Source: Acinetobacter lwoffii
GTDB taxonomy: Bacteria; Pseudomonadota; Gammaproteobacteria; Pseudomonadales; Moraxellaceae
Reading direction: 5' to 3'
DNA: 43,295 nt
Assembly (NCBI GenBank): GCA_013530545.1
Contig: SPVA01000021.1
Coordinates: 1 to 43,295, forward strand
Both the position numbers and the translations under genes were made by a program. Of the stretch, positions 1 to 9,272 are shown in pieces. The notes beneath the pieces are model-generated. The model did not search any database, was not told where the DNA came from, and worked only from the letters and a program-made list of their open reading frames with translations. Each line of letters begins with the position of its first letter. Positions within the stretch are counted from its first letter, which is position 1.

Positions 1-770
1 CCCAGACCACATTCAGCGTTAATTAACACACCGGTCAAAGGACGGTTATTTTGACGAGATGCCAAGAGCACGTATGAACCTGTCATGTCTTCCGGTTCAG
101 GCAAGAAGTTCAGTGGCATGCCACGTGCAATTTTCTCAGGATCACGCGCATCGAGCAGGCCCACATTTTCCTGACCCAGCGACGCCGCGCCTTTGATATT
201 CACATTCATACCTGACGGCGCAACCGCGTTCACTCGTACTTTAGGCGCAAGCTCGTAAGCCAGTTCTTTCATAATCCCGACACCCGCATGCTTAGATGCA
301 GTATATACAGGGCCTCCACCAGCGGAGTACAGTGCCGAATTAGACAAAGTAAATATGATAGAACCTTCAGAAGCGATCAATGCATCTAGTGCAGCCTTCG
401 CACCGAGGATCAGAGATTTGGTATTAATGCCCATAATCTCGTCAAAGGCTTTTTCCAGCTGCTCACCAGAGGTATTGACGATATCGGCATAGTGATCCCA
501 AATACCGGCATTACCAACGAAACAATCGAGTTTACCGAAACGTTCCACAGTTGCTTGAACTGCACGAACGTTATCTGCATAGCTGGCTACATCACCTTCG
601 ATCGCAAGAACTTTTCCACCGAAGTGTTCATTTAATGCATCTACTTTAGCTTTTGAACGCTGAAGAACAGCGACTTGCGCACCTTCCTCAATAAAACGCT
701 CTACCAAAGCCCAGCCTAAGCCTGAACCACCACCAGTAATAAGTGCAACTTCGCCTTGTAGCCAACCCAT
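1..770 (-). CDS. hcaB: cis-dihydrodiol dehydrogenase (SDR family), HcaB-like, 3' end off the left edge
   Basis: Partial short-chain dehydrogenase: about 256 codons are present and the C-terminus lies beyond base 1. The family oxidises the cis-dihydrodiol made by the dioxygenase to a catechol (2,3-dihydroxyphenylpropionate for HcaB) with NAD+. I read a Rossmann glycine motif TGGGSGLG at residues 12-19, NAG in the mid part, and the catalytic set Ser143, Tyr156, Lys160 (YTASK). The sequence resembles E. coli HcaB (about 270 aa) along its whole length as I remember it. The ATG at 770 follows a good AGGAGAG ribosome site and lies 2 bp past the hcaC stop, so it is the fourth gene of the hcaEFCB transcript. 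The ferredoxin reductase (hcaD) would be expected next, to the left. Confidence 0.88.
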   Translation of the reverse strand, partial: MGWLQGEVALITGGGSGLGWALVERFIEEGAQVAVLQRSKAKVDALNEHFGGKVLAIEGDVASYADNVRAVQATVERFGKLDCFVGNAGIWDHYADIVNTSGEQLEKAFDEIMGINTKSLILGAKAALDALIASEGSIIFTLSNSALYSAGGGPVYTASKHAGVGIMKELAYELAPKVRVNAVAPSGMNVNIKGAASLGQENVGLLDARDPEKIARGMPLNFLPEPEDMTGSYVLLASRQNNRPLTGVLINAECGL

Positions 771-772
771 GC

Positions 773-1069
773 TTACTCTCCTGCCATCTCTACAAACAAT
801 TGACCATCTTCAACAATCACTAGACACAATGCTTCACCTGTTTTTAAACAGAAACGTGCTGAATGCAATGGACATTCCACAGTACCGTCATCTTCCAGAT
901 AACCTTCAGACATAGAAGCATTACCATGACTGCATTTATCGTTCATAGCGAAGAATTCACCGCCATTGTTAAATACAGCCAGCGCTTCGATACCGTTTAC
1001 ACCACAATCTACTTTTAACGCTTCGCCTTCGTCTAATTCGTCAACTTGGCAAACAAAAATCTTATTCAT
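773..1069 (-). CDS. hcaC: Rieske ferredoxin of the 3-phenylpropionate dioxygenase, with a missing loop
   Basis: Small [2Fe-2S] electron carrier that passes electrons from the reductase to the HcaEF oxygenase. At 98 aa it is shorter than E. coli HcaC (about 106 aa). Cluster ligands are visible: Cys46-x-His48 (CSHG) and Cys66-x2-His69 (CPLH). After GEALCL (ending Leu83) the protein goes straight to VIVEDGQ. HcaC and BphF-type ferredoxins have a roughly ten-residue proline-containing stretch there (PAT.PL.TYP in HcaC, from memory), so an in-frame loss near 820/821 is likely. The ligands are intact but the loss lies next to the cluster-binding lobe, so function is uncertain. Its start overlaps the hcaF stop by 1 nt (TAATG), which suggests translational coupling. 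Confidence 0.85.
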   Translation of the reverse strand: MNKIFVCQVDELDEGEALKVDCGVNGIEALAVFNNGGEFFAMNDKCSHGNASMSEGYLEDDGTVECPLHSARFCLKTGEALCLVIVEDGQLFVEMAGE

Positions 1070-1587
1070 TAGAAGAACACACTCAGGTTATGTGAGCTAT
1101 ATGTCGCTTGATCAAGCGTGATCTTACGGTTGAAGATCTGGAAGCCGAGGCCGCCTTCAACTTTACGGATCTTGTCATGACGTTTACCGCAGTAAATGAC
1201 AATGTCTTTCTCTTTTTGCGTACGATATAACAAATAGGTTACGTACACGTCGTATTCGCCTTCAACTTCAGTTGGCTCTACGATCACGTTGCTCACCATA
1301 TGGGTGGTACGTGATGGAGGCTCTTCAGCCCAAGCCATACCGGTTTCCAGACGCGCTACACGACGCTCTAAAAGGTCTTTCGAATCGTTGAACACCCAAG
1401 TTGTAGGTGGTTCAACTGAACGACGACGGTCACGGGTTTGTGCGTTTGGCGTGGTACGTAGCGTGTAAGAAATATCTTCAGCTAAGGTATCTAACCATTC
1501 GCGGAATTTCCAATCGTCTAGCAATTTTGCTTCGCGATACAGGAACTGACTAATTTGGTGATGAAGTTCTAAGCTGATTTGACTCAT
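1069..1587 (-). CDS. hcaF: 3-phenylpropionate/cinnamate dioxygenase small (beta) subunit
   Basis: Beta subunit of a class II aromatic-ring-hydroxylating dioxygenase, with a cone-shaped NTF2-like fold and a structural role in the alpha3-beta3 hexamer. It is 172 aa, the same length as E. coli HcaF. The stretches [40 protein letters not shown] and the C-terminal SHNLSVFF match HcaF/BphE-type beta subunits as I remember them. The start ATG overlaps the hcaE stop (ATGA, 4 bp) and the stop overlaps the hcaC start, so all three are co-translated. No lesions are visible. Confidence 0.93.
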   Translation of the reverse strand: MSQISLELHHQISQFLYREAKLLDDWKFREWLDTLAEDISYTLRTTPNAQTRDRRRSVEPPTTWVFNDSKDLLERRVARLETGMAWAEEPPSRTTHMVSNVIVEPTEVEGEYDVYVTYLLYRTQKEKDIVIYCGKRHDKIRKVEGGLGFQIFNRKITLDQATYSSHNLSVFF

Positions 1588-2951
1588 TTCATAAGCTCCT
1601 TCTCATATTCGTCAGCTGCTTTTTCTACGTCTTCCCATTTTTCATGGATCAATAAATCTGCCCAGCGGCGGTACATGCCACGTGCTGCAGTTTCAGAGAA
1701 AATGTAGTTGGTAATACCCGGGATACCATCTTCACGTACTTTTTCGTTGCCTTTACCCATTTCCATAATGAGTTTGTTTTGACGCGCTTTATAACCACGT
1801 AAAACTTTTTGGATCTCGATCCAGTTTTCAGAGTCATCTTGCTCCAGGAAACCGGCTGGACCAAAGGCACGCGTTGCAGAACGTTCAAATGCTTCTTTCA
1901 CTTCTTGAGATGCTTCAGCATCAGCAATACAGAATGCCCACACTTCAGTTTTGTTTGGACCACGTGGGTGCCATACACGAAGTGTTGCAGTACCGTTCAA
2001 CCAAGACAAAGTTGGGAACATGGTGTTGTGACCTGCAAGACGCAATGCACGAGTCTCGCCTAGGCGCTCTTTAACTTCGTCGTAAGTTTCACGGAAGTAG
2101 TTGGCAACTTCACCGTCAACCCATACGTTTGCGTCTGGTTTCTCTGTAAAGAAGAAGCCTGAACCGTGACCACGTGAACCGTACTGGATCGCGTCTTTGG
2201 CAGTTTCCCAAACTGGACGAGCAGTTTGCGCAGCACCTAATTTTTTAGAAGATTCGTCGTCTGGTTTCGCGCCCAATACTTGGATCGCAGAAGCGTGAGA
2301 GAACAAGGCGTGATATTGGTCAGATGCAAACTGTTCCGCTGCAAATTTCCAGTTACACTCGATTTCCCACTTGTGTACACCACCAATGATTTCAGTACCA
2401 CCTGGACGACGGTCAACAACGCCATCTAAATACCAAGCGATATCGCCCATGTATTCTTCTAGATCAGGTGTGGTTTCATCCCAACAAGCGAATACCAAGC
2501 CTTTGTAAGACTTCACACGATTCACTTCAACCAGACCCCATTGCTCTTTACATGCACCATGCGGGTAAGCACGATCTTCAAGCGGGATATCTTTTAAAGA
2601 ACCGTCAATGCCATATGACCAGCCGTGGTATGGGCAAGTAAATGCACGGGTATTACCACAGTCAGCGAAGCTCACACGCATAGAACGGTGACGGCACTGG
2701 TTTAAAAATGCTTTGATTGAGCCGTCTTTTTGACGTGCCACAATGATTGGATCTTCACCCATGTAGGTATTGAAGAAATCACCAGCCTTAGGAATTTGGC
2801 TTTCATGGCAAAGGAATAACCAAGTACGACCGAAAACACGTTCGAGTTCTAATTCGTAAATGTCAGGATCTGTATAAATAGATGGCGTAATACGTCCATT
2901 TTGTGCATCGACTAAAGCATCGATTTCGCGCACATCAATTTTTCCACTCAT
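1584..2951 (-). CDS. hcaE: 3-phenylpropionate/cinnamate dioxygenase large (alpha) subunit
   Basis: Catalytic subunit that puts both atoms of O2 on the aromatic ring to give the cis-dihydrodiol. It is 455 aa (E. coli HcaE about 453). The Rieske ligands fit C-x-H-x17-C-x2-H: Cys86, His88, Cys106, His109. The mononuclear iron site is Asp211 with His214 and His219 (DQYHALFSH, matching the D-x2-H-x4-H pattern of naphthalene dioxygenase), and the carboxylate ligand lies in EQDDSENW (Asp372/373). Long identical blocks to E. coli HcaE, such as [15 protein letters not shown], favour this over biphenyl or toluene dioxygenase. The ATG at 2951 has an AGGAGAG site upstream. First gene of the hcaEFCB operon, divergent from the regulator. 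Substrate is inferred from similarity. Confidence 0.93.
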   Translation of the reverse strand: MSGKIDVREIDALVDAQNGRITPSIYTDPDIYELELERVFGRTWLFLCHESQIPKAGDFFNTYMGEDPIIVARQKDGSIKAFLNQCRHRSMRVSFADCGNTRAFTCPYHGWSYGIDGSLKDIPLEDRAYPHGACKEQWGLVEVNRVKSYKGLVFACWDETTPDLEEYMGDIAWYLDGVVDRRPGGTEIIGGVHKWEIECNWKFAAEQFASDQYHALFSHASAIQVLGAKPDDESSKKLGAAQTARPVWETAKDAIQYGSRGHGSGFFFTEKPDANVWVDGEVANYFRETYDEVKERLGETRALRLAGHNTMFPTLSWLNGTATLRVWHPRGPNKTEVWAFCIADAEASQEVKEAFERSATRAFGPAGFLEQDDSENWIEIQKVLRGYKARQNKLIMEMGKGNEKVREDGIPGITNYIFSETAARGMYRRWADLLIHEKWEDVEKAADEYEKELMK

Positions 2952-3232
2952 GAAAAGCTCTCCTGTGACCTATCTTTGGCACAAAGTAATAGACTCAACT
3001 TTTCAACGATGATGGATTTGACAGCGTTTTTCGGGAAATATTTTTTTTGTTTCAATTAAGAGCTTAAAACAATTATTAAGCACGTGAATTTTTATATTAA
3101 AACATCTATTAATCCCGCCAGAGCATTTAGTTTATGAATGGGAAAATAATCTTCACGACATAGTTGTTTATAGATTATACTTTGAGGAAATTATAGTAAG
3201 ACATTTTTTGGATTACTCTTTGGGTTGATGAC
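2952..3232. promoter_or_regulatory. Divergent hcaE / hcaR control region
   Basis: 281-bp A+T-rich gap between divergent hcaE and the LysR gene, the usual place for LysR operators. A plausible sigma70 promoter for the regulator is TTCACG (3152-3157), 18 bp, TATACT (3176-3181). The 14-mer AAAATAATCTTCAC at 3143-3156 recurs exactly at 7215-7228 upstream of the porin gene. No operator can be proven by reading. Confidence 0.5.
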
Positions 3233-4141
3233 ATGGAATTACGACACCTTCGCTACTTTATCACCGTTGCTGAAGAGCTCAATTTTAGTAAGGCAGCACT
3301 TAAACTTTATACGGCTCAACCCTCACTTAGCCAGCAAATCAAAGACCTGGAAGAAGATGTCGGGGTAAAGCTACTCAACCGGACCAAACGTAAAGTAGAG
3401 CTGACCGAAGAAGGCGCCGTATTCCTGGAACAGGCCCGTCTCACCCTTGCACAGGCGGACAAAGCCGTTGCCATGGCACGTCAGGTGTCACAGGCCAAAC
3501 AGCAAATGCTCCGTATCGGTTTTGTACCGGTAGCCGAGATGAAAATCTTCCCCTATATCTTGCCAAATCTACGTGTACAGAACCCAGATTTAAAAATTGA
3601 ACTGCTCAGCCTGAACAACAATGAGCAGATGCGTTTGTTAAAAAAAGGTGATCTAGATCTGACATTTACCCGTCATAATTTCAATAGTGATGAAATTGAA
3701 AGCCAGTTCGTGATTCGTGAACCGCTGATTTTTCTCCTGCCTAAAGATCACCCCTTAGCAAAATACGAAAGAATTCCTGTTAAAGCATTGAATGGTATTG
3801 ATTTTATTATTCCATCAGCAGAGCAGTCCTTGACCCTGAACCAGGCTATTCTGGACTTTGCCAAAGCCAACGGCATTGAACTCAATATCGTGCAAAAGGC
3901 CGATAATATTTTATTTAATATCAACTCGATCGGAATGGGCCTAGGCTGTACCATTTTGCCTGGCTATATTGCACCACTAACCATGGATAATACCGTGATT
4001 CGTCCGCTGGACGTGGAGTTGCCCTATTTAGACCTGTATGTCAGCTACCATAAAAACAACAAATCCTATGTCGTGAGCAAATTTCTTGAGCTTTTGACCC
4101 GTGTGTTCTATCTGGATATTAACCGTAGCGAACAAAATTAA
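3233..4141 (+). CDS. hcaR: LysR-family regulator, HcaR-like
   Basis: 302-aa LysR-type regulator. The N-terminal winged helix-turn-helix covers about residues 1-60 (MELRHLRYFITVAEELNFSK, then AQPSLSQQIKDLE), followed by a linker helix and a periplasmic-binding-protein-like co-inducer domain (RIGFVPVAEM near 97; GMGLGCTILPGY near 236-247). The start, the GMGLG..PGY block and overall length resemble E. coli HcaR, which activates hcaEFCBD with phenylpropionate or cinnamate. It is also close to CatM/BenM-type regulators, so the effector is not certain. Transcribed divergently from hcaE, exactly as in E. coli. The ribosome site is weak (GGGTTGATGAC). Confidence 0.82.
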   Translation: MELRHLRYFITVAEELNFSKAALKLYTAQPSLSQQIKDLEEDVGVKLLNRTKRKVELTEEGAVFLEQARLTLAQADKAVAMARQVSQAKQQMLRIGFVPVAEMKIFPYILPNLRVQNPDLKIELLSLNNNEQMRLLKKGDLDLTFTRHNFNSDEIESQFVIREPLIFLLPKDHPLAKYERIPVKALNGIDFIIPSAEQSLTLNQAILDFAKANGIELNIVQKADNILFNINSIGMGLGCTILPGYIAPLTMDNTVIRPLDVELPYLDLYVSYHKNNKSYVVSKFLELLTRVFYLDINRSEQN

Positions 4142-4163
4142 TCCTATTTCTTCCCTGCATTAG

Positions 4164-4205
4164 GCATATGCCATTCAACTTATGATAGGCATGTGCTTTT
4201 TTTGT
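4164..4205 (+). terminator. Rho-independent terminator after hcaR
   Basis: GCATATGCC (4164-4172) pairs with GGCATGTGC (4188-4196), with one G-T wobble, followed by a run of T. It lies 22 bp after the hcaR stop. Confidence 0.75.
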
Positions 4206-4477
4206 TTTATTATTTTATGCTTAAGAATCCATTTTTAATTCTATTTTATAATAAAGAATCTATTTCTGGCGCTTAAATTTGTCACTTGCCCTTGACCCAA
4301 ATTGTGTATTTTTAGCTCTAAATGTACTGCATTTACCACTTAAGTCTAATAAAGTTTCATTCGGATTTTTCTCAGTTTAAATAGCTCGAACCTATAAAAA
4401 TTATTAGATTTTTATATTTATTCAAATAAATGAGAATCAAACTTACTTAGGTGCGCTACCTTAAATATTTCCGATAT
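4206..4477. other. A+T-rich spacer between two convergent terminators
   Basis: About 270 bp with no convincing ORF. I see no RNA gene, clear promoter pair or repeat in it. It separates the convergent hcaR and hydrolase units. Confidence 0.4.
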
Positions 4478-4507
4478 AAAAAAGGATGACCAAAGCCATC
4501 CTTTTTT
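4478..4507 (-). terminator. Terminator of the hydrolase gene
   Basis: AAAAAAGGATG (4478-4488) pairs with CATCCTTTTTT (4497-4507). A-run and T-run flank both sides, so it could act in both directions. It lies just downstream of the hydrolase stop on the minus strand. Confidence 0.8.
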
Positions 4508-4522
4508 AAAACTGTATCAAAC

Positions 4523-5383
4523 TTATTTTACGCCGTGTACAGCCAGGTAGTTTTTGATCACAGTGTTGAACTCATCTGCTTTTTCAACTTGAGACCAGTG
4601 ACCGCATTGGCTGAAGATATGTGCATCAGCATTTGGCACGATGTTCAGGATGTCCCAAGTACGAGAAACCGGAATCACCACGTCTTGCGTACCATGAATC
4701 AATAGTACAGGCACAGTAATGTCTTTCATTTTTTCGAAGTCTAATGGGAATTCGAAACGGTCACGGTCACGTGCGCCAACCACATCCCTTAAACGATTTG
4801 ATGCATAGTCATTTGCAGCAGAAGCAAAACGTACTTTTACCAGTTCATCAGTAATCAGGTCTTTGTTTACGACAAACATAGAAAGGGTTTTCTTGATTCC
4901 TTCTTCTGTAAGAACTGGATTTGCGTGAGCTTTAAGTGCAGCTGTCTGTTTCGCACCGCCCGTACCCATAGACACGATACCCAAAATACGATCTGGATAA
5001 TCCAATGCCATCTGGAATGCTAACCAGCCACCCAGAGAGTTACCGACCAACCAGGTTTTTTCGATACCCAAAGCATCTAGCGTACGGATCGCATGATCTA
5101 CCCAGGCACGGATACCATATTCAGTACCCGGTGCAACCACAGTTTGGCCATAACCAATGGTATCAATCGCGATACAACGCGCTTGCTCACCAATTTGTGG
5201 CAGGTTTAACCACCAGTTTGCCGCGGCCGATACACCTGTACCTGAACCGTGTAAAAATAGAATAGGCGTACCTTCACCAATTTCGTGGTAATGGGTCAAC
5301 TCGCCTTCAGCGGTTTCAATCCATTTGTCTTCTAAGCCAAAGAATGGATCTGTTTGATAGTCAGGGATTTGAACAGTGCTCAT
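4523..5383 (-). CDS. alpha/beta hydrolase, meta-cleavage product hydrolase (MhpC/DmpD/TodF type)
   Basis: 286-aa serine hydrolase expected to cut the C-C bond of the ring-fission product (for HcaE-derived substrate, 2-hydroxy-6-oxonona-2,4-diene-dioate) into a 2-hydroxydienoate plus a carboxylic acid. Visible: oxyanion loop LFLHGSGTG (43-50), nucleophile elbow GNSLGG with Ser116, Asp234 in HGTQDVVIP, and His262 in CGHW. The context between the dioxygenase and mhpDFE supports the MhpC role, but sequence also resembles DmpD/TodF hydrolases, so I leave the symbol empty. It stands alone between terminators with its own upstream gap. RBS AGAGGAAG precedes the ATG. No sign of damage. Confidence 0.83.
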   Translation of the reverse strand: MSTVQIPDYQTDPFFGLEDKWIETAEGELTHYHEIGEGTPILFLHGSGTGVSAAANWWLNLPQIGEQARCIAIDTIGYGQTVVAPGTEYGIRAWVDHAIRTLDALGIEKTWLVGNSLGGWLAFQMALDYPDRILGIVSMGTGGAKQTAALKAHANPVLTEEGIKKTLSMFVVNKDLITDELVKVRFASAANDYASNRLRDVVGARDRDRFEFPLDFEKMKDITVPVLLIHGTQDVVIPVSRTWDILNIVPNADAHIFSQCGHWSQVEKADEFNTVIKNYLAVHGVK

Positions 5384-5620
5384 ATTGCTTCCTCTTACAG
5401 TCTTTCGCTTGCGTGTCCCTCTATTTTCAAGAATTCGACGTCAAGTTGACTCATTAAAATGACTTGTGTACACCCTTATATTAACCGCTCAACCGCAGCA
5501 AACTGATACAAAATTACGATTGCACCCTACAAAATAGATATAATTTAAGTGTTTGTTTTATATATTTTTTTATAAATTAAACCCTACATAAACTAAGGTT
5601 TTAACTGCATTCTTAAACCA
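5384..5620. other. Hydrolase upstream region
   Basis: A+T-rich gap that must carry the hydrolase promoter (minus strand). A TCGTAATT element on the minus strand near 5513-5520 also occurs upstream of mhpD (near 10369-10376). The short inverted pair CAAGT...ACTTG lies near 5441-5466. None is proven as a binding site. Confidence 0.3.
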
Positions 5621-5648
5621 AAAAGCAGCCAGAAGACTGACTGCTTTT
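5621..5648 (-). terminator. Terminator-like hairpin after the porin gene
   Basis: AAAAGCAG (5621-5628) pairs with CTGCTTTT (5641-5648) around a 12-nt loop. It lies just past the porin stop; the stem is short. Confidence 0.55.
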
Positions 5649-5662
5649 AAAATATAGGGGTA

Positions 5663-6925
5663 TTAGAATTTATGGGTATAAGTGGTGGCGACACGGTATT
5701 CTTGCAGGTCTGGTTTTGCTGGATTGGCAAAATTCACATCAATATACATCGCCTGTACACCCAAACCTTTTAATTTACCTTCTGGCACAGTGTAGTTCAC
5801 GATGGCATTCACTTCATCCGTATTGAAGTTCTGACCTTGATACGCCCCAGTACCTTTCTGATCATAACCTTTGAAATATACTGCTGTTGCGTTTAGGCCT
5901 TTTGCACCCATTTCAGAGAAGTCATAGCCATAAGAAACACTCCATGACTTTTCTTCTGGTGCGGTAAAGGTCGCTACCCCCCAGTTCGCCAGATAAGGCT
6001 GTGGCACCCAGCCACCCAATGTCGGGAATGCACTATCACCAAACATTTGCTGGTAACCCACACCTACGCTATGTGCACCATGATTCACTTTTGCAGCGAC
6101 AGATAATGCCTGGTTATCGATCTCACCATACAGCTTGTCACCTGACTCCGAGTTATCGAAGTAACGGATGTGGCTATCTAATTTGGTTTTTTCACCGAGC
6201 GCAGTTTTGTAATTCACACCCAGATAATGCTGTTGGTAAATGTCTTGAACATCGGCATACCAGTAGCTCGCCCCTACTTCTTTAGTAAGCTGGTGGTCTA
6301 CACCCGCAATCCACATGCCATCAGCTTCAGCACCCGTATCATAGAAACTTGGTGGAGCAAATTTAGTTAAGTCACGGAACTGGTTGTCATAACGGTTGTT
6401 AATACCATCAATATACGCCAGAGTTAACTTGGTATCCTTAAGGTCTTTAGACTCTAACCAAGCGCCACTATAAGTCGTTAATAACTGACGGGATGGATCG
6501 AATACCAAGACTGGAGATACAGGCAATAACTCGCCGACTTTCAGCTCAGTTTGTGAAACTTTGGCTTTTAAGGTCGCGCCGACTTTACCGAAATGATCTT
6601 TTGATTCTTTGCCATCGTGCGGTAAAACCCAGTCCGGATTTTTATCATGGCCGTTGAGTTTGACTGCATGTTGCACCAGTACATCAGCACCAACCTGCAC
6701 ACCACCACCGATATCGTGATAACCGGACTTGGCATCCAGAGTCACCCCTTGTGACCAAGAACCCCAGTTACGTGATGAATAGTCATCTTGATACTGACGG
6801 TCTAGATAAAAGTTTTTAAATTTGAGTTGAACATTGCTGTCGTCAATAAAGTCTGCATTCGTTGCAGTTGTCCCTAAAGTTGCTGTCGCAGCAAGCATTG
6901 CAATCCATAAATTGTGACGACGCAT
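5663..6925 (-). CDS. OprD-family outer-membrane porin
   Basis: 420-aa precursor. Residues 1-24 form a signal peptide (basic start MRRHNLW, hydrophobic core, ATNA cleavage context). The mature protein begins DFIDDSNVQLKFKNFYLDRQYQDD, typical of OprD/OpdK substrate-specific channels: a short N-terminal strand, the NFY/R motif, alternating aromatic beta strands and a terminal phenylalanine (YTHKF) recognised by the BAM machinery. OprD-type porins often sit beside catabolic operons and take up aromatic acids. Here the position between the hydrolase and mhpDFE suggests uptake of phenylpropionate or cinnamate (inference). It ends in a hairpin at 5621. Confidence 0.85.
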   Translation of the reverse strand: MRRHNLWIAMLAATATLGTTATNADFIDDSNVQLKFKNFYLDRQYQDDYSSRNWGSWSQGVTLDAKSGYHDIGGGVQVGADVLVQHAVKLNGHDKNPDWVLPHDGKESKDHFGKVGATLKAKVSQTELKVGELLPVSPVLVFDPSRQLLTTYSGAWLESKDLKDTKLTLAYIDGINNRYDNQFRDLTKFAPPSFYDTGAEADGMWIAGVDHQLTKEVGASYWYADVQDIYQQHYLGVNYKTALGEKTKLDSHIRYFDNSESGDKLYGEIDNQALSVAAKVNHGAHSVGVGYQQMFGDSAFPTLGGWVPQPYLANWGVATFTAPEEKSWSVSYGYDFSEMGAKGLNATAVYFKGYDQKGTGAYQGQNFNTDEVNAIVNYTVPEGKLKGLGVQAMYIDVNFANPAKPDLQEYRVATTYTHKF

Positions 6926-7290
6926 GATGAGTTCCCCATTCAGCTGATAAAATCCATGCAGCCATCATGCGCAAGTCGGTTTAAATAAAAAATCCGACCA
7001 CAGTATTAAACTTTTGCTCTTTTAGCTCTGCATATTCCGGGCCCAGATTTAAGCACTCAATCTCTTAGATTTTAAACCGATTAATGAAAATAAAAATTTG
7101 ACCAGATATTTAATTCAAATTTCTGTTTCCTTTATTAATAAGCGCAATTTTTTTAAAAACTTTAAGATAATATTTTTTATTTATCGTTTTTATGTTTAAG
7201 GAAAAAATTAAACTAAAATAATCTTCACATAACACTATAACTAAAATATCTGAGATCAGAGTTTTATTATATTATTAAATCTACTTCATA
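6926..7290. other. Porin upstream region
   Basis: About 365 bp, very A+T-rich, with no gene. It must hold the porin promoter. The 14-mer AAAATAATCTTCAC at 7215-7228 is shared with the hcaE/hcaR gap and may mark a common regulator site. Confidence 0.35.
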
Positions 7291-7292
7291 AT

Positions 7293-7322
7293 AAAAAAGC
7301 ATCCGAATCGGATGCTTTTTTA
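7293..7322 (-). terminator. Terminator of the mhpDFE operon
   Basis: Near-perfect hairpin: GCATCCG (7299-7305), loop AAT, CGGATGC (7309-7315), flanked by A-run and T-run. Functional on either strand; it follows the mhpE stop on the minus strand. Confidence 0.88.
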
Positions 7323-7354
7323 TTGGACTTATTTTAATACCACGGCATTAAAAA

Positions 7355-8374
7355 TTAAGCTTGTAACTCACGAGCTTTAGACATGGTTAATGCCAAATCT
7401 TCAATCATGTCTTCTTGACCACCTACCGTACCACGGCGACCAAGTTCCATCAGGATTTCACGCGCAGATACGCCATATTTCGCTTCAGCACGTTTAGCAA
7501 ATAACAGGAATGACGAGTAAACACCCGCATAACCTAAAGTTGCCGCATCACGGTCGGCACGAATCGGGTTGTGCATCATTGGAATCACTAGATCTTCAGC
7601 AACGTCTTGCACTTTGAACAAGTCAACGCCAGTGTCCATACCCATACGGTTTGCCACAGCGATAAACAGCTCAAGTGGTGTGTTACCAGCGCCAGCACCA
7701 AGACCAGCAGATGCCAAGTCAACACGTACTGCACCTGCTTGAACAGCAGCAACAGTATTCGATACACCCATACCTAAGTTGTGGTGACCATGGAAACCAA
7801 GCTCAATGCTTGAATCCAAGTGTTGACGTAAGTGACCTACGCGATCAATAACGTCTTGAGGAAGCATATAACCTGCTGAATCTGTCACATAGATACAGTT
7901 TGCACCGTAAGACACCATCTTGTTTGCTTCTTCAAGCAATTTTTCAGGTGTTGCCATGTGCGCAAGCATCAAGAAGCCCACAGTGTCCATGTCTAGTTTA
8001 CGTGCAGCGGTGATGTGCTGTTCAGAACAATCCGCTTCATTACAATGCGTCGCCACACGAATAGTAGAAACACCAATTTCATGTGCCATTTTCAAATGGT
8101 CAACCGTACCGATACCAGGAAGAAGCAATGCAGAAATTTTTGCATTTTTCATACGTGGCACAACAGCAGACAAATATTCTTCATCTGTTGCAGCAGCAAA
8201 ACCGTAGTTCACTGATGAACCGCCCAGGCCGTCACCGTGCGTTACTTCAATTAAAGGTACGCCTGCATCATCAAGTGCGGTTGAAATTGCAATCATTTGC
8301 TCAACAGTCGTTTGATGGCGCTGCGGGTGCATACCATCACGCAAAGTCATATCATGAACAATAATCTTAGACAT
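7355..8374 (-). CDS. mhpE: 4-hydroxy-2-oxovalerate aldolase
   Basis: 339-aa DRE-TIM/HMGL-like class II aldolase that splits 4-hydroxy-2-oxovalerate into pyruvate and acetaldehyde and hands the aldehyde to MhpF through an intersubunit tunnel. Visible: TLRDG (10-14, with Arg12 and metal ligand Asp13), the metal-ligand motif HGHHNLG (His195 and His197), and the C-terminal [10 protein letters not shown]...[13 protein letters not shown] block. Length equals MhpE/DmpG. Last gene of the minus-strand mhpD-F-E cluster, 12 bp after mhpF. It looks intact, although its partner MhpF looks broken. Confidence 0.93.
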   Translation of the reverse strand: MSKIIVHDMTLRDGMHPQRHQTTVEQMIAISTALDDAGVPLIEVTHGDGLGGSSVNYGFAAATDEEYLSAVVPRMKNAKISALLLPGIGTVDHLKMAHEIGVSTIRVATHCNEADCSEQHITAARKLDMDTVGFLMLAHMATPEKLLEEANKMVSYGANCIYVTDSAGYMLPQDVIDRVGHLRQHLDSSIELGFHGHHNLGMGVSNTVAAVQAGAVRVDLASAGLGAGAGNTPLELFIAVANRMGMDTGVDLFKVQDVAEDLVIPMMHNPIRADRDAATLGYAGVYSSFLLFAKRAEAKYGVSAREILMELGRRGTVGGQEDMIEDLALTMSKARELQA

Positions 8375-8386
8375 TTTGGTATTCCT

Positions 8387-9248
8387 TTAAGCTTCAGCGA
8401 TGTTGAACACGTGTTCTGCGAACATTTCTGCAGTACGTGCAGCTGCTGCAGTCATAATATCCAGGTTGCCTGCGTATTTCGGCAGGAAGTCACCCAGACC
8501 TTCAACTTCCAAGTAAATTGATACACGGTTGCCATCAAATACAGGACCATTTACAAGCTTGTAACCTGGTACGTATTTTTGAACTTCCTTGATCATGGCA
8601 TGTACAGATTCAGTCTTGATCCGGCTCACCTTCAACCAAGCAATGTACTGTGTCACGCATCATTAAAGGTGGCTCAGCCGGGTTAATGATAATGATCGCT
8701 TTACCCTGTTTCGCACCCCCCACTTTCTCGATTGCACCCGCAGTGGTACGTGTGAATTCGTCGATGTTTTTACGCGTACCAGGACCTACAGATTTGGTCG
8801 ATACAGTTGCAATGATCTCACCATACTCAACTGGTTGAACGCGAGAAACAGCAGCCACCATCGGAATCGTTGCCTGACCGCCACATGTCACCATGTTCAC
8901 GTTTGGTACTTCGCCCGCTTGTAGCAATGTTTCAAGGTTGACTGGTGGTACGCAAAATGGACCAATCGCAGCAGGCGTTAAGTCAATCATGAGCACGCCA
9001 AGTTCATTCAGCTTGCAGCTGTTTTCAGCATGGACATAGGCAGAAGTTGCGTCGAATGCAATTTTGATGTCATCAGCAATCACATGAGGAAGAAGACCAT
9101 CAACGCCTTCAGCTGTGGTTTTTAAACCCATTTTCGGGTCAATCCCCACCATCCATACCGGCTCTAACCATTCGCTACGTTGTAATTTATAAAGCAAATC
9201 AGTACCAATATTCCCTGGACCGATCATTGCACATTTAATCTTTTTCAT
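8387..9248 (-). pseudogene. mhpF: acetaldehyde dehydrogenase (acylating), frameshifted and internally deleted
   Basis: Would convert acetaldehyde, CoA and NAD+ to acetyl-CoA. N-terminal part 8610-9248 (212 aa): GPGNIGTD Rossmann motif, DLTPAAIGP, and nucleophile Cys122 in [10 protein letters not shown]. The reading frame stops at 8610-8612 after GEPDQD, while the rest of the protein ([12 protein letters not shown]...YVPGYKL...[12 protein letters not shown]) continues in another frame to 8387. A one-base loss, or equivalent, around 8613-8625 explains this. In addition, GIDPK is followed directly by MGLKTTAEG (junction near 9131/9132), where E. coli MhpF and DmpF carry about nine more residues (SDGLARAR type). 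Cys122 lies about nine residues earlier than in those enzymes. Either decay or sequence error. Confidence 0.85.
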
Positions 9249-9272
9249 GAATGTACTCTCTTGGAATCTTGA

